Shown: positions 1-11,273, counted from the first letter of the stretch. The stretch is 64,000 nt of DNA from Harmonia axyridis (GCF_914767665.1 NC_059504.1:22422001-22486000); one strand, 5' to 3'. Notes: generated by a model not told the origin, from the letters alone. Numbers and translations are program-made.

Positions 1-844
1 AGATTTTTTGAATTTTTCGGCAGAAAAAGCTTTTTCCGAAAAAAGTTTTAGTTTCTTTCTGTGTTTTCCGGAAGTCACAGGCAACCCCACACAGCTATAA
101 ATTGTGGTTTTTCCTCATTTAAAGTTCTTCCTCGATAACTCATAGAGTATTCATTTTAGGTAAAGGGATTGCCTTTGTAACCCCCACTATTTTTGTACGT
201 AGAATCGACTGAAATAATAAAAATTATAGGTTCTGCTTTGAAAATCTTGAGTTTTGATGAATTTGAGTTGTCCAAGTTCATGATCATCCTATAAGCACCC
301 TTTACATTTTTGGTATATACCGCAAACAGTTTTATAATATTATCGAAAATGAAAAAGTTTTTTTCGAAAAAAATTTATCTTCAGAAATATTCAAAAAAAT
401 GTGAAACCCCGACGCCACCATTTTTTTTATAAGAATACCATTAACTCATGAACTGTTGGGTTTTTACACAAGGATAGCATATTGGTAAAAAAGCTATCTA
501 ATGATGCAATAATATACCTACTGGTTGTGCCATTTGGAATAAATAAGTAGTAGTCTATTTCCGGTATAACCGTAAGTTGCAGAGATCTGAAAATATTTTA
601 GGGGAAAGATCATTGTCTCAAACCCCAATATGCAAATTTTCAGCTGAAAATTTTGATTAGTTTTCCAACACGAATGCGAAATTCGAAAACGAGCGAGTTT
701 CCGAACGCATGAGTGTTGGATTTGCCTTCTGCAACGAGCACCTATTAGACGATAATTTTTCTATTTCAGTCGAGTTTTGTGAAATATTGTCAAAATTCAA
801 TGAAAAATTCAGATTATACATCCTAGTGACATTTGTATTGTATC
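1..844. other. AT-rich sequence, nothing recognised
   Basis: No coding signature, RNA gene or clear repeat boundary is visible. Positions 670-740 hold a stretch (GAAAACGAGCGAG, then GCCTTCTGC) that recalls wording inside the R1 dispersed repeat described below, but the match is too weak to call a copy. Confidence 0.4.
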
Positions 845-1190
845 TTGGCAGTTGGTGTGACTGTTACGAAAATTAACAGATTACCTAATTTGAATTTGAA
901 TCATACGTTTGGAATTTCAGAATAATTTATAATTACGCATTAAATTCGTGAATTATGTCTGACGAAATCGATTTAACATTAAAAGAATTAAGAGAAATTG
1001 CGAATAATGTCGCAATTCATTTCACTAAATCCAAATTATATTTCATTGACACTTGACGTGTGTTGAATTTTGATAGGATTGGAAGTCTGTGTAGACAACC
1101 ACAAAACGAAAAATATTATTGAAAACAATGCCGTAATGAGTTCATTACAGCACTGTTTTTAGAACTGTAATGAACTCATTACGATACTGA
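845..1190 (+). repeat. R1 dispersed repeat, internally deleted copy
   Basis: This segment matches the reverse complement of 17690-17925: both run from an AAAATTRACAGAT-like start through TAATTACGCATTAAATTCGTGAATTAT, CTGACGAAATCGATTTAAC and the TAGACAACCACA motif. It then jumps directly to the other end of the repeat (GAAAACAATGCCGTAATGAG), so the middle of the unit is missing. The end carries a perfect inverted pair of 19 bases at 1132-1150 and 1165-1183. A short open stretch starts MSDEIDLTLKELREIANN near 955, but the second copy is interrupted there, so coding is doubtful. The element class is unknown. Confidence 0.7.
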
Positions 1191-1196
1191 AATAAC

Positions 1197-1896
1197 CTTG
1201 TATATTTGAATTCCAAACGATGATTTCACAGCCAAGATTTCGAAATGTTCTGTGAAGATCTTTCCTTGAAATATATTCCAACTCTGCTTAAAGTTCATCC
1301 CGTGAATATCAGAGGAGAAAAAATCTCCCAGCCGGGTGGAATAAGTACATCGTAAGATACCATAAATATCAGAGATCAACGGGAATTTCCAGAGAAAAAT
1401 TATTTGAGCTTTTTTAGTTTGATAACGTTACATAATGGAAAAGGCGCGAATGTAGGGACATTCTCGCTATGCATACTGATGATTGAGGCGGGGGGAATGT
1501 CTTATGCATACTAAATGGATGCTGTGTAGGAAATCTTAGATCAGCCTCTCACAGCCACAGCGTCAGTTCTGATATTTTCTCATCGGTTTCTTGATGTAGC
1601 ATCCTCGAATATTTATGCACAGAAACTCGGATCAGATCCGATTGAAGTTCATCGGACCGACTTCAGATGGGGTTTCGGTATCGACAAGGTTTGCCTACTG
1701 ATTAATTTTCAAAGGATTACTGAAGTTGTCGATACCGTGAAGATTGAATATAGACCGGTGGTTGAACTGAAAACTAATGAGGATTGAGGATATCATATTG
1801 GTTAATTATATTTTCTATTCAAATCTATTATTGCATAATTGAGATATTGAAGGGACAACAAAAAAGGTTTAATCAAGGGAGTAGAAATGACTGGGG
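1197..1896. other. No gene seen
   Basis: AT-rich sequence with a slightly more GC-balanced part around 1540-1740. I see no reading frame, repeat or RNA signature that I can support. Confidence 0.4.
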
Positions 1897-2999
1897 GTAA
1901 TTACCCCCCAAGATTTTCGAGATATAAATTTTATAAATCTCGCAAAGACGAAGAACGAAAATTTCTCCATAAAATGAACTAATAATAATCATTTTACTTT
2001 CCTTTGAAAGCGACAAGTCAGTAAAAAATCGGACCCCTTTACAGTTTATGAGTTTATTATCGCTTTCAAGATGATTACTTTTATTGCACTATGAGCTCGT
2101 CTTTGTCTGAGGTTTATTATTTTCCTTTATCTATCCGCTTTTTGGCATCGCCCCTTATTGCCTTCTGTGAATTTTGTATTCGTCATCGATATATACTTAC
2201 CCGTTGTTTTCGGTTTTTTGTATCATTCCCGTCACAAAATTTCAATACTGTACTCATCAAAGAACCGAACTGAGTAATTCGCATCGAAAAATTGTCTGGG
2301 CTATGTTGTACAATTTATTGTGTTTCATTCAAATTGCAATTTATTCGTAAGGACATAAGATTTGAATTGACTTTATCTGCAGGGAGTTCCTAAATTAGAG
2401 ATATAAATGAAAATGACAGATTTCTAGGATCATTTGAAGAAAAGAAGTCCTAAAACATGAGTCTGCAATGTCTTTCTCTCATGGCACCTTCCCTTCACAA
2501 GATGTTTAACTCAAATTTGTATACATATTCCAAAGAAACTCTGGTTCAGTACCCCACTTTTTGGTTTGTTGAAGTTTTGTCGTATCTGTTATCGATTTCG
2601 AATAAAAATTCAAACAGCTCTCTATAGTAATCCTCAGGAAAATCCAAATCCAAGTTTTGGTACTTATTTACCAACTCTGTAGCGAAGATTAATAAAGATT
2701 CGTTAAACTGGTTAAGCATCACAAAAAAGTAGGACTACAAGAAACACCCTGTATATCAAAAACAAAGCATTTGCGAGCTCATGTTTATGGACCATATTAT
2801 TTTTAAAATTATCCAAGGAATCTCTCATTTTTCTTCGGAACTCCAATTCAGAATCACCCATTATAAGAAGAGAACTATCGAATTGGTAATAAAACTATTT
2901 CGAGTTAATACTCGAAATAATTTTTCAAATTTCGTTAACAAACCTCTTTTTCTCACATTATAGATATGAGTAAACAATGTCGTCAAATTTTTTTTTTCG

Positions 3000-3042
3000 A
3001 TTACCCCCCCCCAAGAAATAAAAAAGATCTACGCCCTTGGGT
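3000..3042. other. hAT-like terminal sequence, unpaired
   Basis: A run of C residues is followed by TCTACGCCCTTGG. Read on the minus strand this is CAAGGGCGTAGA followed by a G-rich run, the style of insect hAT ends (compare the two elements with proven 8 bp duplications at 5809 and 54740). A similar end lies at 6350-6376. No partner end or target duplication was located for either. Confidence 0.25.
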
Positions 3043-3053
3043 TTCATGAGTCT

Positions 3054-3360
3054 ACTTGATGAAGGATATTCAATATAAATATCAAAAAATTGACAACTTT
3101 GTGTCTATTCCTCCATAATAATAAATCTTTATGATATATTCAGTTTATTTTGTCTTTATGTTGATTTAGTTATTCAATTTGTTAACCGTTTACTAAATTT
3201 CAACAGTTTTAGTTATTTTGAATTTTCTTTTGGTTGGTTATTAATTTTGTTATTTTTAGAATTGGAATTATATTTCAAGACAAAAATAAATCAAATATGT
3301 CATACAGATATATTATTGTGTCAATTTTTTGATATTTATATTGAATATACTTCATCAAGT
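3054..3360. mobile_element. Short element with terminal inverted repeats of about 42 bp (MITE)
   Basis: The left end ACTTGATGAAGGATATTCAA and the following bases through TCAAAAAATTGACA are repeated as reverse complement ending at 3360 (TTCATCAAGT), with about one mismatch over 42 bases. The total length is about 307 bp and the interior is AT-rich without coding capacity. No clear target-site duplication is visible, so the superfamily is undecided. A loose direct repeat of part of the interior (CAAGACAAAAATAA) recurs at 3711. Confidence 0.65.
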
Positions 3361-4099
3361 GGATCCATTAAACCTTCATAATTTGAAGTAATGATTTATT
3401 GATTAAGATTCATTACCAACCAAAGGCTAAATTTGAAATTTCTAAAATTGTTTTTCCAATTGTGAATGTCGATTTGTATATGTATTTCATGAGAATAACA
3501 AGAAAGAAATCTATGACTACCTGAAGTAATTGCTTTCTCTGTGAATCCTTACTAGAGAAACAGTTACGTTTAGTTAGTTTGAAGTTCCCCAATTGCAATT
3601 TTTGTTAAGTAGATACACAAGTGAAGTGTTGGTAAAACTATGAGGCACTTATAAGGAAAAATTGTATTATTAAATACAAAAATTCCGAAACATACGTCTG
3701 TCCTTTTTCCAAGACAAAAATAAGCCAAATATAGGTATCATAAAGATATATTAATGGGCGCGTTCAGCAGAAAGATCGGTAGCGTGAGTAGCTCCGCTAC
3801 TGATAGGTATAAGTTTGGTAACGATAGTATTCTCTCCCAGATGGGTTGCTCCTTTTTTGACATCAATAGGTTCTGTGAGTCCTTCTTGAGGTTACGTTAT
3901 AATAAAAGACAATTTTCTGTTATAATATCGATTTTTATTTTCAAGTTTGCTTACAGTATTATTACTATTTTCTTCTTCAATATATCAATTATTCAGAGTA
4001 ACATTTCACAATGTTAATAAATGTATATGTTTCGGTTTCCATTATTACTATATTTGAAATTTAAATTTCGTCCCAAAATCACTGTCACAACTGTCCCTA

Positions 4100-4182
4100 A
4101 TGTCAGTTACTCAATATGTTACCAAAAAGTAGCAAAATTATGAACAATATGGGTCCCAAGATTGAACCCTGAGGAACTCCAA
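4100..4182 (-). pseudogene. Reverse-transcriptase motif fragment (non-LTR type)
   Basis: On the minus strand, 4179 down to 4141 reads GVPQGSILGPILF, the conserved motif that precedes the YADD box in non-LTR retrotransposon RTs. The reading frame continues a few residues either way and then degenerates; no YADD box or further domain follows. It sits at the inner edge of the right arm of the 1897-5420 inverted repeat. Only the motif is secure; the clade cannot be told. Confidence 0.6.
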
Positions 4183-5420
4183 AGACGACAACGTTTACTC
4201 ATATCTGTAATGTGAGGAAGAAAGGTTTGATAACGAAGTTTGAAGCAAAAATTACTCGAAATTTTAGCCCTTTTTGATTACCTATTCGATAGTTCTCACT
4301 TTATACACGGTGTTCCTAAATTGGTATGAAAAAAAAAGAGAATTTCCGTGAATAGTATGTCCTATACAAGCGCTTGCAAACGCTTTGTTTTCGAAATACA
4401 GGGTGTTTTTTGTAGTCCTACTTTTTTGTGATGCTTACAACAGTTTATCGAATCTTTATTAATCTTCTCTACAGATTGGGTAGATAAGTAGCAAAACTTA
4501 GAATTGAAATATTCATCACAGCTTACTGGATCAATAATTTGAATTTCCCTGAGAATTACTGAAGAATTGTTAGACAAGATCCGACAAGAAAGCAAAAAGT
4601 GGAGTACTGGACCAGAGTTTCCTTTTACATTTTTTTAACTACCAGTGGTTCGCAAAAAGAAGTTCTGGTTAAAAGAAGCGGACACTCTTCCAGAAAAAAA
4701 AAATCACCCTGTAGATTTGTATTCAAAACTAGCATATCACATGATGAAAACTTCAAATTGGAATATCTATGCCCAATTTAAGTTGAAGCAAAGTGCCATG
4801 AGAAAAAAACATAAACTTTAAAATCTCTATCTCGAAAACAAATCGTTGGCGGAACCCATGTTATAGGGCTTTATTCCTTAAAATGATCCGAGAAATCTCT
4901 AATTTTCATTTGTACCCCCAATTAAGGAACATCCTATATTGTCAATTCAAAACTGACGTCTTCACAAATAAATTACACTTTGAATGGAATATATTAAATT
5001 GTAAAACACAGCACTGACAATTTTTCGAAGCGAATCATTCAGTTAGTTCTTTAATAACTGCAGTTTTAAAATTTCGTAACGAAAATTATACAAAAACCGA
5101 AAACAACCGGTAAGTGTATACCGATGGGCGATGACGAATATAAAAATCACAGATGGAAAAACAAGGGGGACGCCGACAAAACGGGTGGTTAAAGGAAAAT
5201 AATTAACCTCGGACATAGACCTGATCATAGTGCAATAAAAGTAATAATCTTGAAAGCGATAATAAACTCATAAACTGTAAAAGGGTCCGATTTTTTGGTG
5301 CTGTGTCGATTTTAAAGAAAAGTGAAACGATTATTGGTTAATTTTATGGAAACAATTTCGTTCGTCGTCTTTGAGAGAATTTTGAAATTTTATATTTTGG
5401 AAATCTTTGGGGGTAATTAC

Positions 5421-6340
5421 TTTACTTTTACTTTACCTTATTTCAAATCATTTCTTACAGTGTGTTTAACAAATAGTTACATGAAATGAAACAGTGTCCA
5501 AAAATAAAAGATAGAAAAGTTCCTCTCAATTTCGTCCATCGAATATGTTTGTAAATCCAGTAGTTCCCTATATATGTAATAAGTTCTTTCATTCTTATAA
5601 TATGTGCCTTTTAAAAATTCTCGTGTATGTCATGTTCGTAATACTTTGGGGTACTCTAGCTGTTGTTGATTTGTTGCCAGGTTGCATTTAGGATAATTGT
5701 AGTTTCGATTTCTTGTAGTTTACGAATGACAACTTTATAATTGATCGACTTATATTTATTTTTATGAAGGAAAAGCAAGCATTCCTGCACATATATGGCA
5801 TAGACTGTCAGTGGCGTACCCAAGGGGGTGGTGTTAAGGGGGATATATCCCCCCCCCCAGGAGGGATATCCATTATATGTAACTACCTTATATATCACAA
5901 TCTCATTATGAGTAAGCAAACTACTTTGGAAAACTTCTTCAAAAGAAGGAAAATTTCAAATTTTTTTTCTTTATCCCCTACCAAGGCTTATGTCTGGGTA
6001 CGCCACTGTAGACTGTTAAAATGCTATTTCTTCTGAGAAACCCCCTGCTGGACAGTCCGCATTTCAGTTGGTTGAGGATTCGAATTATTTTCTTCTGTAA
6101 GATGAATATTGTTGTTATGTTTCCAGACTCATAGAATGTTATGCCAAATCTTATTTTTGATTTAATTATGCTGTATTAGATGGTTTTTAATATTTTTGGA
6201 CTCAGATATTCCTAACTGAAAGTGCATAAATTGATGTCCCCAGTTTTACTTGGAGGCTTTTATTATGTGCCTTCCAATTGAGTTTTTGGTCTATTACAAT
6301 TCCAAGGAAATTGGTATCTTTAGATATTGCAAACTTGCCC
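5421..6340 (-). pseudogene. Non-LTR retrotransposon 3' fragment, interrupted by a hAT MITE
   Basis: Read on the minus strand from about 6336 the translation gives KDTNFLGIVIDQKLNWKAHN, the conserved FLG.x.D..L.W block downstream of the RT catalytic core. Further on, in other frames, come FILQKKIIRILNQLKCG and then VYAIYVQECLLFLHKNKYK, the usual C-terminal region. Frameshifts and stops break the protein. The 200 bp hAT MITE at 5809-6008 interrupts it: removing the MITE and one copy of its target duplication makes the codons for SILTVYAIY run on in frame. The 3' end has an A-rich TAAAG-type tail that abuts the large inverted repeat at 5420. The 5' portion (endonuclease, RT core) is absent, as expected from 5' truncation. 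Confidence 0.75.
5809..6008 (+). mobile_element. hAT-type MITE with exact 8 bp target duplication
   Basis: Termini are CAGTGGCGTACCCA at 5809 and its perfect reverse complement ending at 6008. The flanks carry the identical octamer TAGACTGT at 5801-5808 and 6009-6016. Short terminal repeats beginning CAG plus an 8 bp duplication are diagnostic for the hAT superfamily. Inside, on the plus strand, MSKQTTLENFFKRRK resembles the amino terminus of hAT transposases of the zinc-finger MYM-like kind, so this is probably an internal-deletion derivative keeping the first codons of a transposase. It is inserted in an RT relic. Non-autonomous. Confidence 0.9.
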
Positions 6341-7298
6341 CAAGAACCCCCTCCCCATTTCTACGCCCTTGGATTTCACCGATTCATAAATCAGTTTTAT
6401 CGGATGGGTTATTATGCAGCGAATCTCAAAAATCAGGAATAGCACTCGTAATTGATCATTACTGCAGTCTTGGATTGAACTGAAGTTACTTCAATTGAAG
6501 AGAATTCTGTAGGTACTTACCCAGTATCCAAGTAGTCGAGTTTTCCTCTTCTCTTCAAAAACTACTCGATTTGTCGAACACAAAGAAACGCAATCAACAA
6601 TTTCAAACATCTCCCACCCCAATGGAAACCAATTATTTCATTGTTCCGACGGCCATGAAATTCGGCTTGGCCAACCCCCACCCACAGAATCCGAGTGAGT
6701 CGTTGGGATCTTCAGGCAGCTAACAAGTTTTCACCATCTCGCTTAACGGCCTCGATCTGTAACTAAGTGTTGCAGTAATTCCGGGACAATTCGCCGAAAG
6801 AGTGCTTTAAATACAAAACACGTTTTCATTCCATTTAATGCGATAAGTAATATAATAATGAGTTTCGGAACTGCGTTCTGAATAAAACTCGCCACGCTGA
6901 ATTTTAAATGGACCTAATGGCCGGCTGAATTTTTCACTCCGGAACACAGCCCCTGTTCGTTCGATGGGTGCTAATGGATTGCCTTGGGTGCCGAATATCT
7001 CTTGCGGGGATATTTGAATGAGAAAAAAATAGCCATTTTCACAGTTACACCCAAAATTAACTTAGGTCTCTAAGTCTAAGTCTAAGCCTCTAAGTTATTC
7101 CTGAGAAAAACTACATAGGTTAGGTATATATAAAAAGCATTGACATGAGATCAGGAAATGTTTAGTCTTAGTCCGACTATTCTCGAGCATGGTCATGAGG
7201 AGACAATCAATCATCAAGAGATATTTATGGTTACTCAAGGAAATTATTGACTTTTTGGTAGATCCACTGTCAGTATTAATAAATGTAGTATAAGTGTA
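6341..7298. other. No gene seen; hAT-like end at 6350-6376
   Basis: A C-rich stretch ending TACGCCCTTGG near 6375 resembles a hAT terminus but has no partner. From about 6540 to 7020 the composition is more balanced than the surroundings (CCGACGGCCATG, GGCCTCGATCTG), which may be unique host DNA. No open frame with recognisable similarity is present. Confidence 0.35.
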
Positions 7299-7372
7299 TT
7301 TTTTATACACTGGTGTAAATCTTGCCAGTTTCAGAGTTGAAACTGGCAAGATTTACACCAGTGTATAAAAAA
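7299..7372. repeat. Perfect 35 bp inverted repeat with 4-base loop
   Basis: Positions 7299-7333 are the exact reverse complement of 7338-7372, separated by GAGT. The right arm is coding sequence of the adjacent RT relic (it translates to KLARFTPVYKK on the plus strand), so the left arm is an inverted duplicate of the first 35 bases of that truncated retrotransposon copy. This fits a snap-back at the 5' end of the reverse transcript rather than a functional RNA hairpin. A precursor-miRNA-like role is possible in principle but unsupported. Confidence 0.9.
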
Positions 7373-8260
7373 GGGTACCACAACTACAAACCTATATAAG
7401 TTCTACCACGCATATCTAAGATTTTTGAGCCTCTAGATTGGTGTCGTTCTTGGAGTGCAATTTGCTGCTGAAGGTATACATCGTCATGGCTCCAATAGGT
7501 GTATGTCTACCACTACAGCACTGTTGCAGAGTTTATTTTGCAGTCATTAGACGAGGCAATACTTACTTTCATAGACTTCATGAATGCATTAGATTGTGTT
7601 AACCATAAAAAGATACTCTCCAAACATGACTTATATTGGTACCAGAAGCTCAGCATTAGAACTTCTGAGATTTGCATATATAATAATAATAATAATAAAA
7701 ATAAATAATAATTACGACTAGTGTATCTCAAGGTTCTGTAATTGGTCCGATATTATTTTTGATTTATATCTACGATATAGTGAGTAACATTACGGTGTTT
7801 GAAATACAATATTTAGAGATGAAACGTACTTTTTAAGTATATCACAAAATAAAGAACTTTTTCCGAAAAGGCTGTAGCATCCATCAAAGATGTCATTTAA
7901 TGCTTCAACCATAACAATTTGAAAATAAATCGTGAAAGATTCGAAAGCTAATGTTCACAACCAAGCGCCAATCATTTGAAAAGTATTTCTTGCTCAGGAT
8001 GTAGATCAGTGGTAACTTAATTGACTGATTGAATGCATGCTGCTGCATGCTATATCTACAGAAAGAAAGAATCACTACAAAAACACACAAATAATCATGA
8101 TCAGTTCACTAGAACGAGAAATAAAATCATAACTCCCATAAATCCCTTTGGGAAAAGGCAGAACACATACCTTCATGTTTCATGCTATAAAAATTAAAAA
8201 AAAAGCTTTCATCAATCTTCAGAAGGTTTATGAGGTATGGAAAATATTTTTCATTCCATT
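7338..8260 (+). pseudogene. 5'-truncated non-LTR retrotransposon RT pseudogene
   Basis: Translation in shifting frames gives, in order: KLARFTPVYKKGYHNYKPI (RT finger region, near 7340-7395), a degraded SKIFE block (near 7410), STVAEFILQSLDEAILTF then IDFMNALDCVNHKKI (the catalytic-region motif with the first Asp, 7515-7610), VSQGSVIGPILFLIYI (near 7722-7770), NNLKINRE (near 7910) and a C-terminal TRTRNKIITP block (near 8108). A short AAT repeat at 7680-7705 separates two of these. No YADD box is readable and several stops occur. The order is colinear with a jockey/CR1-like RT. The copy begins at a snap-back hairpin (7299-7372). Confidence 0.75.
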
Positions 8261-8269
8261 AAAGAATTC

Positions 8270-8745
8270 ATTAGTCATCAGCTATGGCCATTGTTCATAA
8301 ATTAACAAAAAAAAATAGGAATTTTCATTATTTTCAATTAGTATATCAGATATTCAAGTCATCATCCAAATTTCTCAGTATATGAATTATAAAATTTCCA
8401 ACAAACCTCATCTAAAATTTCTCACTATAAAGGGAATAACAAAATAGAATTCATGATTGCAGTGACTTCTGCAGCAGAAATAACCTGCAGGTTTGATGAA
8501 CTTTTACAGTGAAGTCTATAGGGAGCGAGCATCTGACAGACAAATCTTTTCAGCATGAAGGCAAAGAAGATTATCTTGATGAACAAAGATTATTTGATCG
8601 AGGAGATATGTTTTAGAAATGAAATATAATTCATTTGTCTAACACTTATGTGAAAAAAAAACAAGAACACAGAGAAGTAGAAAATCCAGGCGGAAGAAGT
8701 AGAACCGCTAGGGCATGAGTTAAGGTTTTATAGCATGATACAAAC
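8270..8745. other. No gene seen
   Basis: AT-rich sequence between an RT relic and an R1 repeat copy. No coding or repeat signature that I can support. Confidence 0.4.
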
Positions 8746-8749
8746 TTTT

Positions 8750-9250
8750 AAAATTCTTTGTAACACTCTTTCTAACACTCTTTTATGGAGTTTGGTTCCT
8801 GAAGTAGGAGAAACTGTTCTCTAATTCTGTATTAAATCCATTCATTCTATCATACCTTGTAGAACAAAATTGTGCAAGAATATCTCAGATTCACTCAGAC
8901 TTTATGGTTTTATTTTATTATTATTTGTTCGTATTCGAAACTCTACTCGGATTTTTCTATTATGTATTCAATTTGTGATATAGAAAACGTTTTTCAAAGT
9001 AAAAGTCACGATATTTAGGAAATATTCAATAAAATTTAGTGAAGGAGTGATAGAAGGAGTATAATATTTTCTCATTATATCACTCCTTCATTCAAAAACG
9101 AGCCACGATATGACCAGTTTTTGAATTTTGAACTGGTAGAAGAATATCAATGCCTTTAGCACTTGTATCTATTGATAACTATGATCTTATGTTTGTTGTT
9201 CTGTGCTGAAAGATCGTGTCTGAATGTAAAATTTTGGTTTTGTTCGAGGA
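8750..9250 (-). repeat. R1 dispersed repeat, diverged copy
   Basis: Diverged relative of the repeat at 17200-17925 in the same orientation. Shared landmarks are the CTTGTAGAACAAAAT block (8858), the TTATGGTTTTATTTTATTATT block (8903), AAAACGAGCCACGA (9096), TTTGAATTTTGAACT (9119) and CAATGCCTTTAGCACTTGTAT (9149). Compared with the other copies it has many substitutions, and the short reading frame seen in those is broken here by stops, which argues against purifying selection on it. An imperfect hairpin with GAAGGAGTGATA/TATCACTCCTTC arms lies at 9041-9095. Confidence 0.6.
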
Positions 9251-9254
9251 CCAT

Positions 9255-11270
9255 AGTAGACAAATATATTAATTATAAATAAATATTACATTACATCTTA
9301 ACTGAATTGTAATCCTCTAAAATCATTGAAGTGTTAACTTAATACTACCAATAATAAATTAAATCATTAAGGAAATATTTATGATAAATAACCATCGGAA
9401 CGTAACACAACAATTCTATTTATCAAATAAATTGAACAAAAAAAAATTTTATATACATGATTTAAGGATTCAAAATTTGAATAATTATCTTTAAAATGCT
9501 TTGAAGCAATAATTTTATAATCTTATATATAAAAGTATAATTTTGATCAACTGGCATTTTTCCATTTTTTTTTGGATTATTAATTCAGAAACATATTGCC
9601 TGAATCTTTTTATCAAAGGGGAAAATCTCATGATCGTTCAGAAACATTAACCCTAGTAGAGTTTGACTCTTAGTACTACAAATATTTCTCCATTTCCTAT
9701 CTGAACTGGACTTACAGGATCAACTAAAGAACTAAAGAAATCAGGAAAATGTCTATATTCCCCCTAAGGTAATTTGCACTTAAGGCATAAACTGTGATGT
9801 AAAAAAAAATAAGTTTTCAGTAAGTATAGGTACTTTTATTTTGAAATAATTATGATATTATTATAATGAATTTTATCTATTAAAATTTTTCATTCCTTTC
9901 CTTTATCTCATGTGGATCTGCTGTGAGGTCCGACGTTTCCGGACATTAACTGAATAATTCAAAAATGTTTACTTTTTTATAAATTTCCATACATGATTAT
10001 GTGACCAGCGTTGAAGACTGCCTGTCCTAGAATGTTAGGAATTGATGGAAAAGATTTAGAGTTTTATTTTAACTTGTCTTCTGATAAGTTTTTTCTATTT
10101 GGATGAGAATTTAAATATTTGAAATAATGATTTAAATAATGAAATTTTGTTTCGTTATGATCCACGTTATTTTTCGATATTATTTACGAATTATTCTGTA
10201 TTTATATGAAGATCAGCTGATTTAACCCATTTACAAGTTTGTTTATTTTACGGATGGCGTAGCCTACCTTCGAAACACGGATTACATAATTTACTAGTAT
10301 ACTTCTTTCAAAAAATGGGATCCATTCTGTAAAAGAGGTTGCGTTATGATGTCGTACCCTTTCTAACTGATGTTATCCTACCTAAACACCAGGTTTTTGC
10401 ATACGCATCAGTATGAATATCAATCGAATCATATCGATATCGAAATCGCCTCTACAGGCCATCATGGAGACACCTTTCTCTAACGACTGTTCCTTTCGCT
10501 GAGCGAGGAGGAAATGCGGAATCTCCATCAGCAAGATGCGGTTTCCGGGACGAGTCGAATGAAGGTATCTTTGAAGGTTTGAAGGGCGCATAATGCGGTG
10601 GAATCAATTGCGGACACATACAGAGCGAGGCACTCACACAAACACATAAAGCACACCATGTGCGTCACATGGGAGAAATTAGAGGCTGGAAGGGCCGTAA
10701 GAAAGTCCGAATTTATGGGGATGCCATCGAGTCTCTCCGCTCTGCGGATCCAGAGGGCTGAGGGCGCCCCAGAGCAGGATTGGATCAGGGGTTAAGAGCC
10801 CCTTTGTACGAAGGACGGGATGAAAGATTTATTTTCTGTTTGATATGCGGGAAACGTCACCCGAGAATCCGTGATGTGACATGTCAGATGTTGGGAGTTT
10901 ATTTTAAACAGATAGAATTCGGGAATAAAGGTGACTTTTTTTGGGTGTATCGCTTCAGGGACGCTGGAATTTCTGGGTCGACAGAGCCGGGAGCAAGATT
11001 TGAAGGCTCCGAATTACTTAGAAAACAATACAATTAAGAGGGGTTTATACCACCTGACATTCTAGTGATCTGCTAAAGTTAAACTACTAATCTCTCCTCA
11101 GCGTTTTTGAGATTCCTTCACTTTTCAGAATGAGTGAAGCAATCTCAAACGTTCCTCTGATTTACAATTCTTTTCTACCACATGCATGAATTCAAAATAC
11201 GTTTTTACGTCTCTGTTTTTAATTTTAGTGAAAACACATTTTCAGTCTTTGACAAGAATTTTTCATGTGA
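9255..11270. other. No gene recognised; GC-richer patch at about 10600-11035
   Basis: The first 1.3 kb is plain AT-rich DNA. From about 10440 to 11035 base composition shifts toward GC with several CpG-containing words (CCGAATTTATGGGG, GCGCCCCAGAGC). Two overlapping open frames exist there on the plus strand (10598-10795 and 10780-11037), but neither shows a domain or motif I recognise. It may be a host regulatory segment or an untranslated exon; nothing decides it. Confidence 0.35.
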
Positions 11271-11273
11271 AAA

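Larger units (their letters stand above)
1897..5420. repeat. Large inverted-repeat structure with arms of about 1.1 kb
   Basis: The sequence from 1897 (GTAATTACCCCC) to about 2990 reappears as its reverse complement from 5420 back to about 4175. Matching blocks include CGGACCCTTTTACAGTTTATGAG-type text near 2030 and 5290, the CATCACAAAAAAGTAGGACT block near 2720 and 4430, and AGATATGAGTAAAC near 2964 and 4200. Arms differ by many substitutions and by indels of 100-200 bp, so this is an old structure. The spacer (2990-4175) holds a separate short inverted-repeat element and a scrap of reverse transcriptase. A third, direct copy of part of the right arm lies at 33480-33905. It could be a foldback transposon or an inverted duplication of a dispersed repeat; no target duplication was found. 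Confidence 0.7.

Noticed and set aside
3754..4017. 87-codon open frame starting MGAFSRKIGSVSSSATDRYK
   Set aside because: The second half is low-complexity AT-derived sequence; no family similarity, and it lies within the spacer of a repeat structure.
7299..7372. Precursor-miRNA interpretation of the perfect hairpin
   Set aside because: One arm is RT coding sequence of the adjoining relic, so a snap-back integration explains it better.
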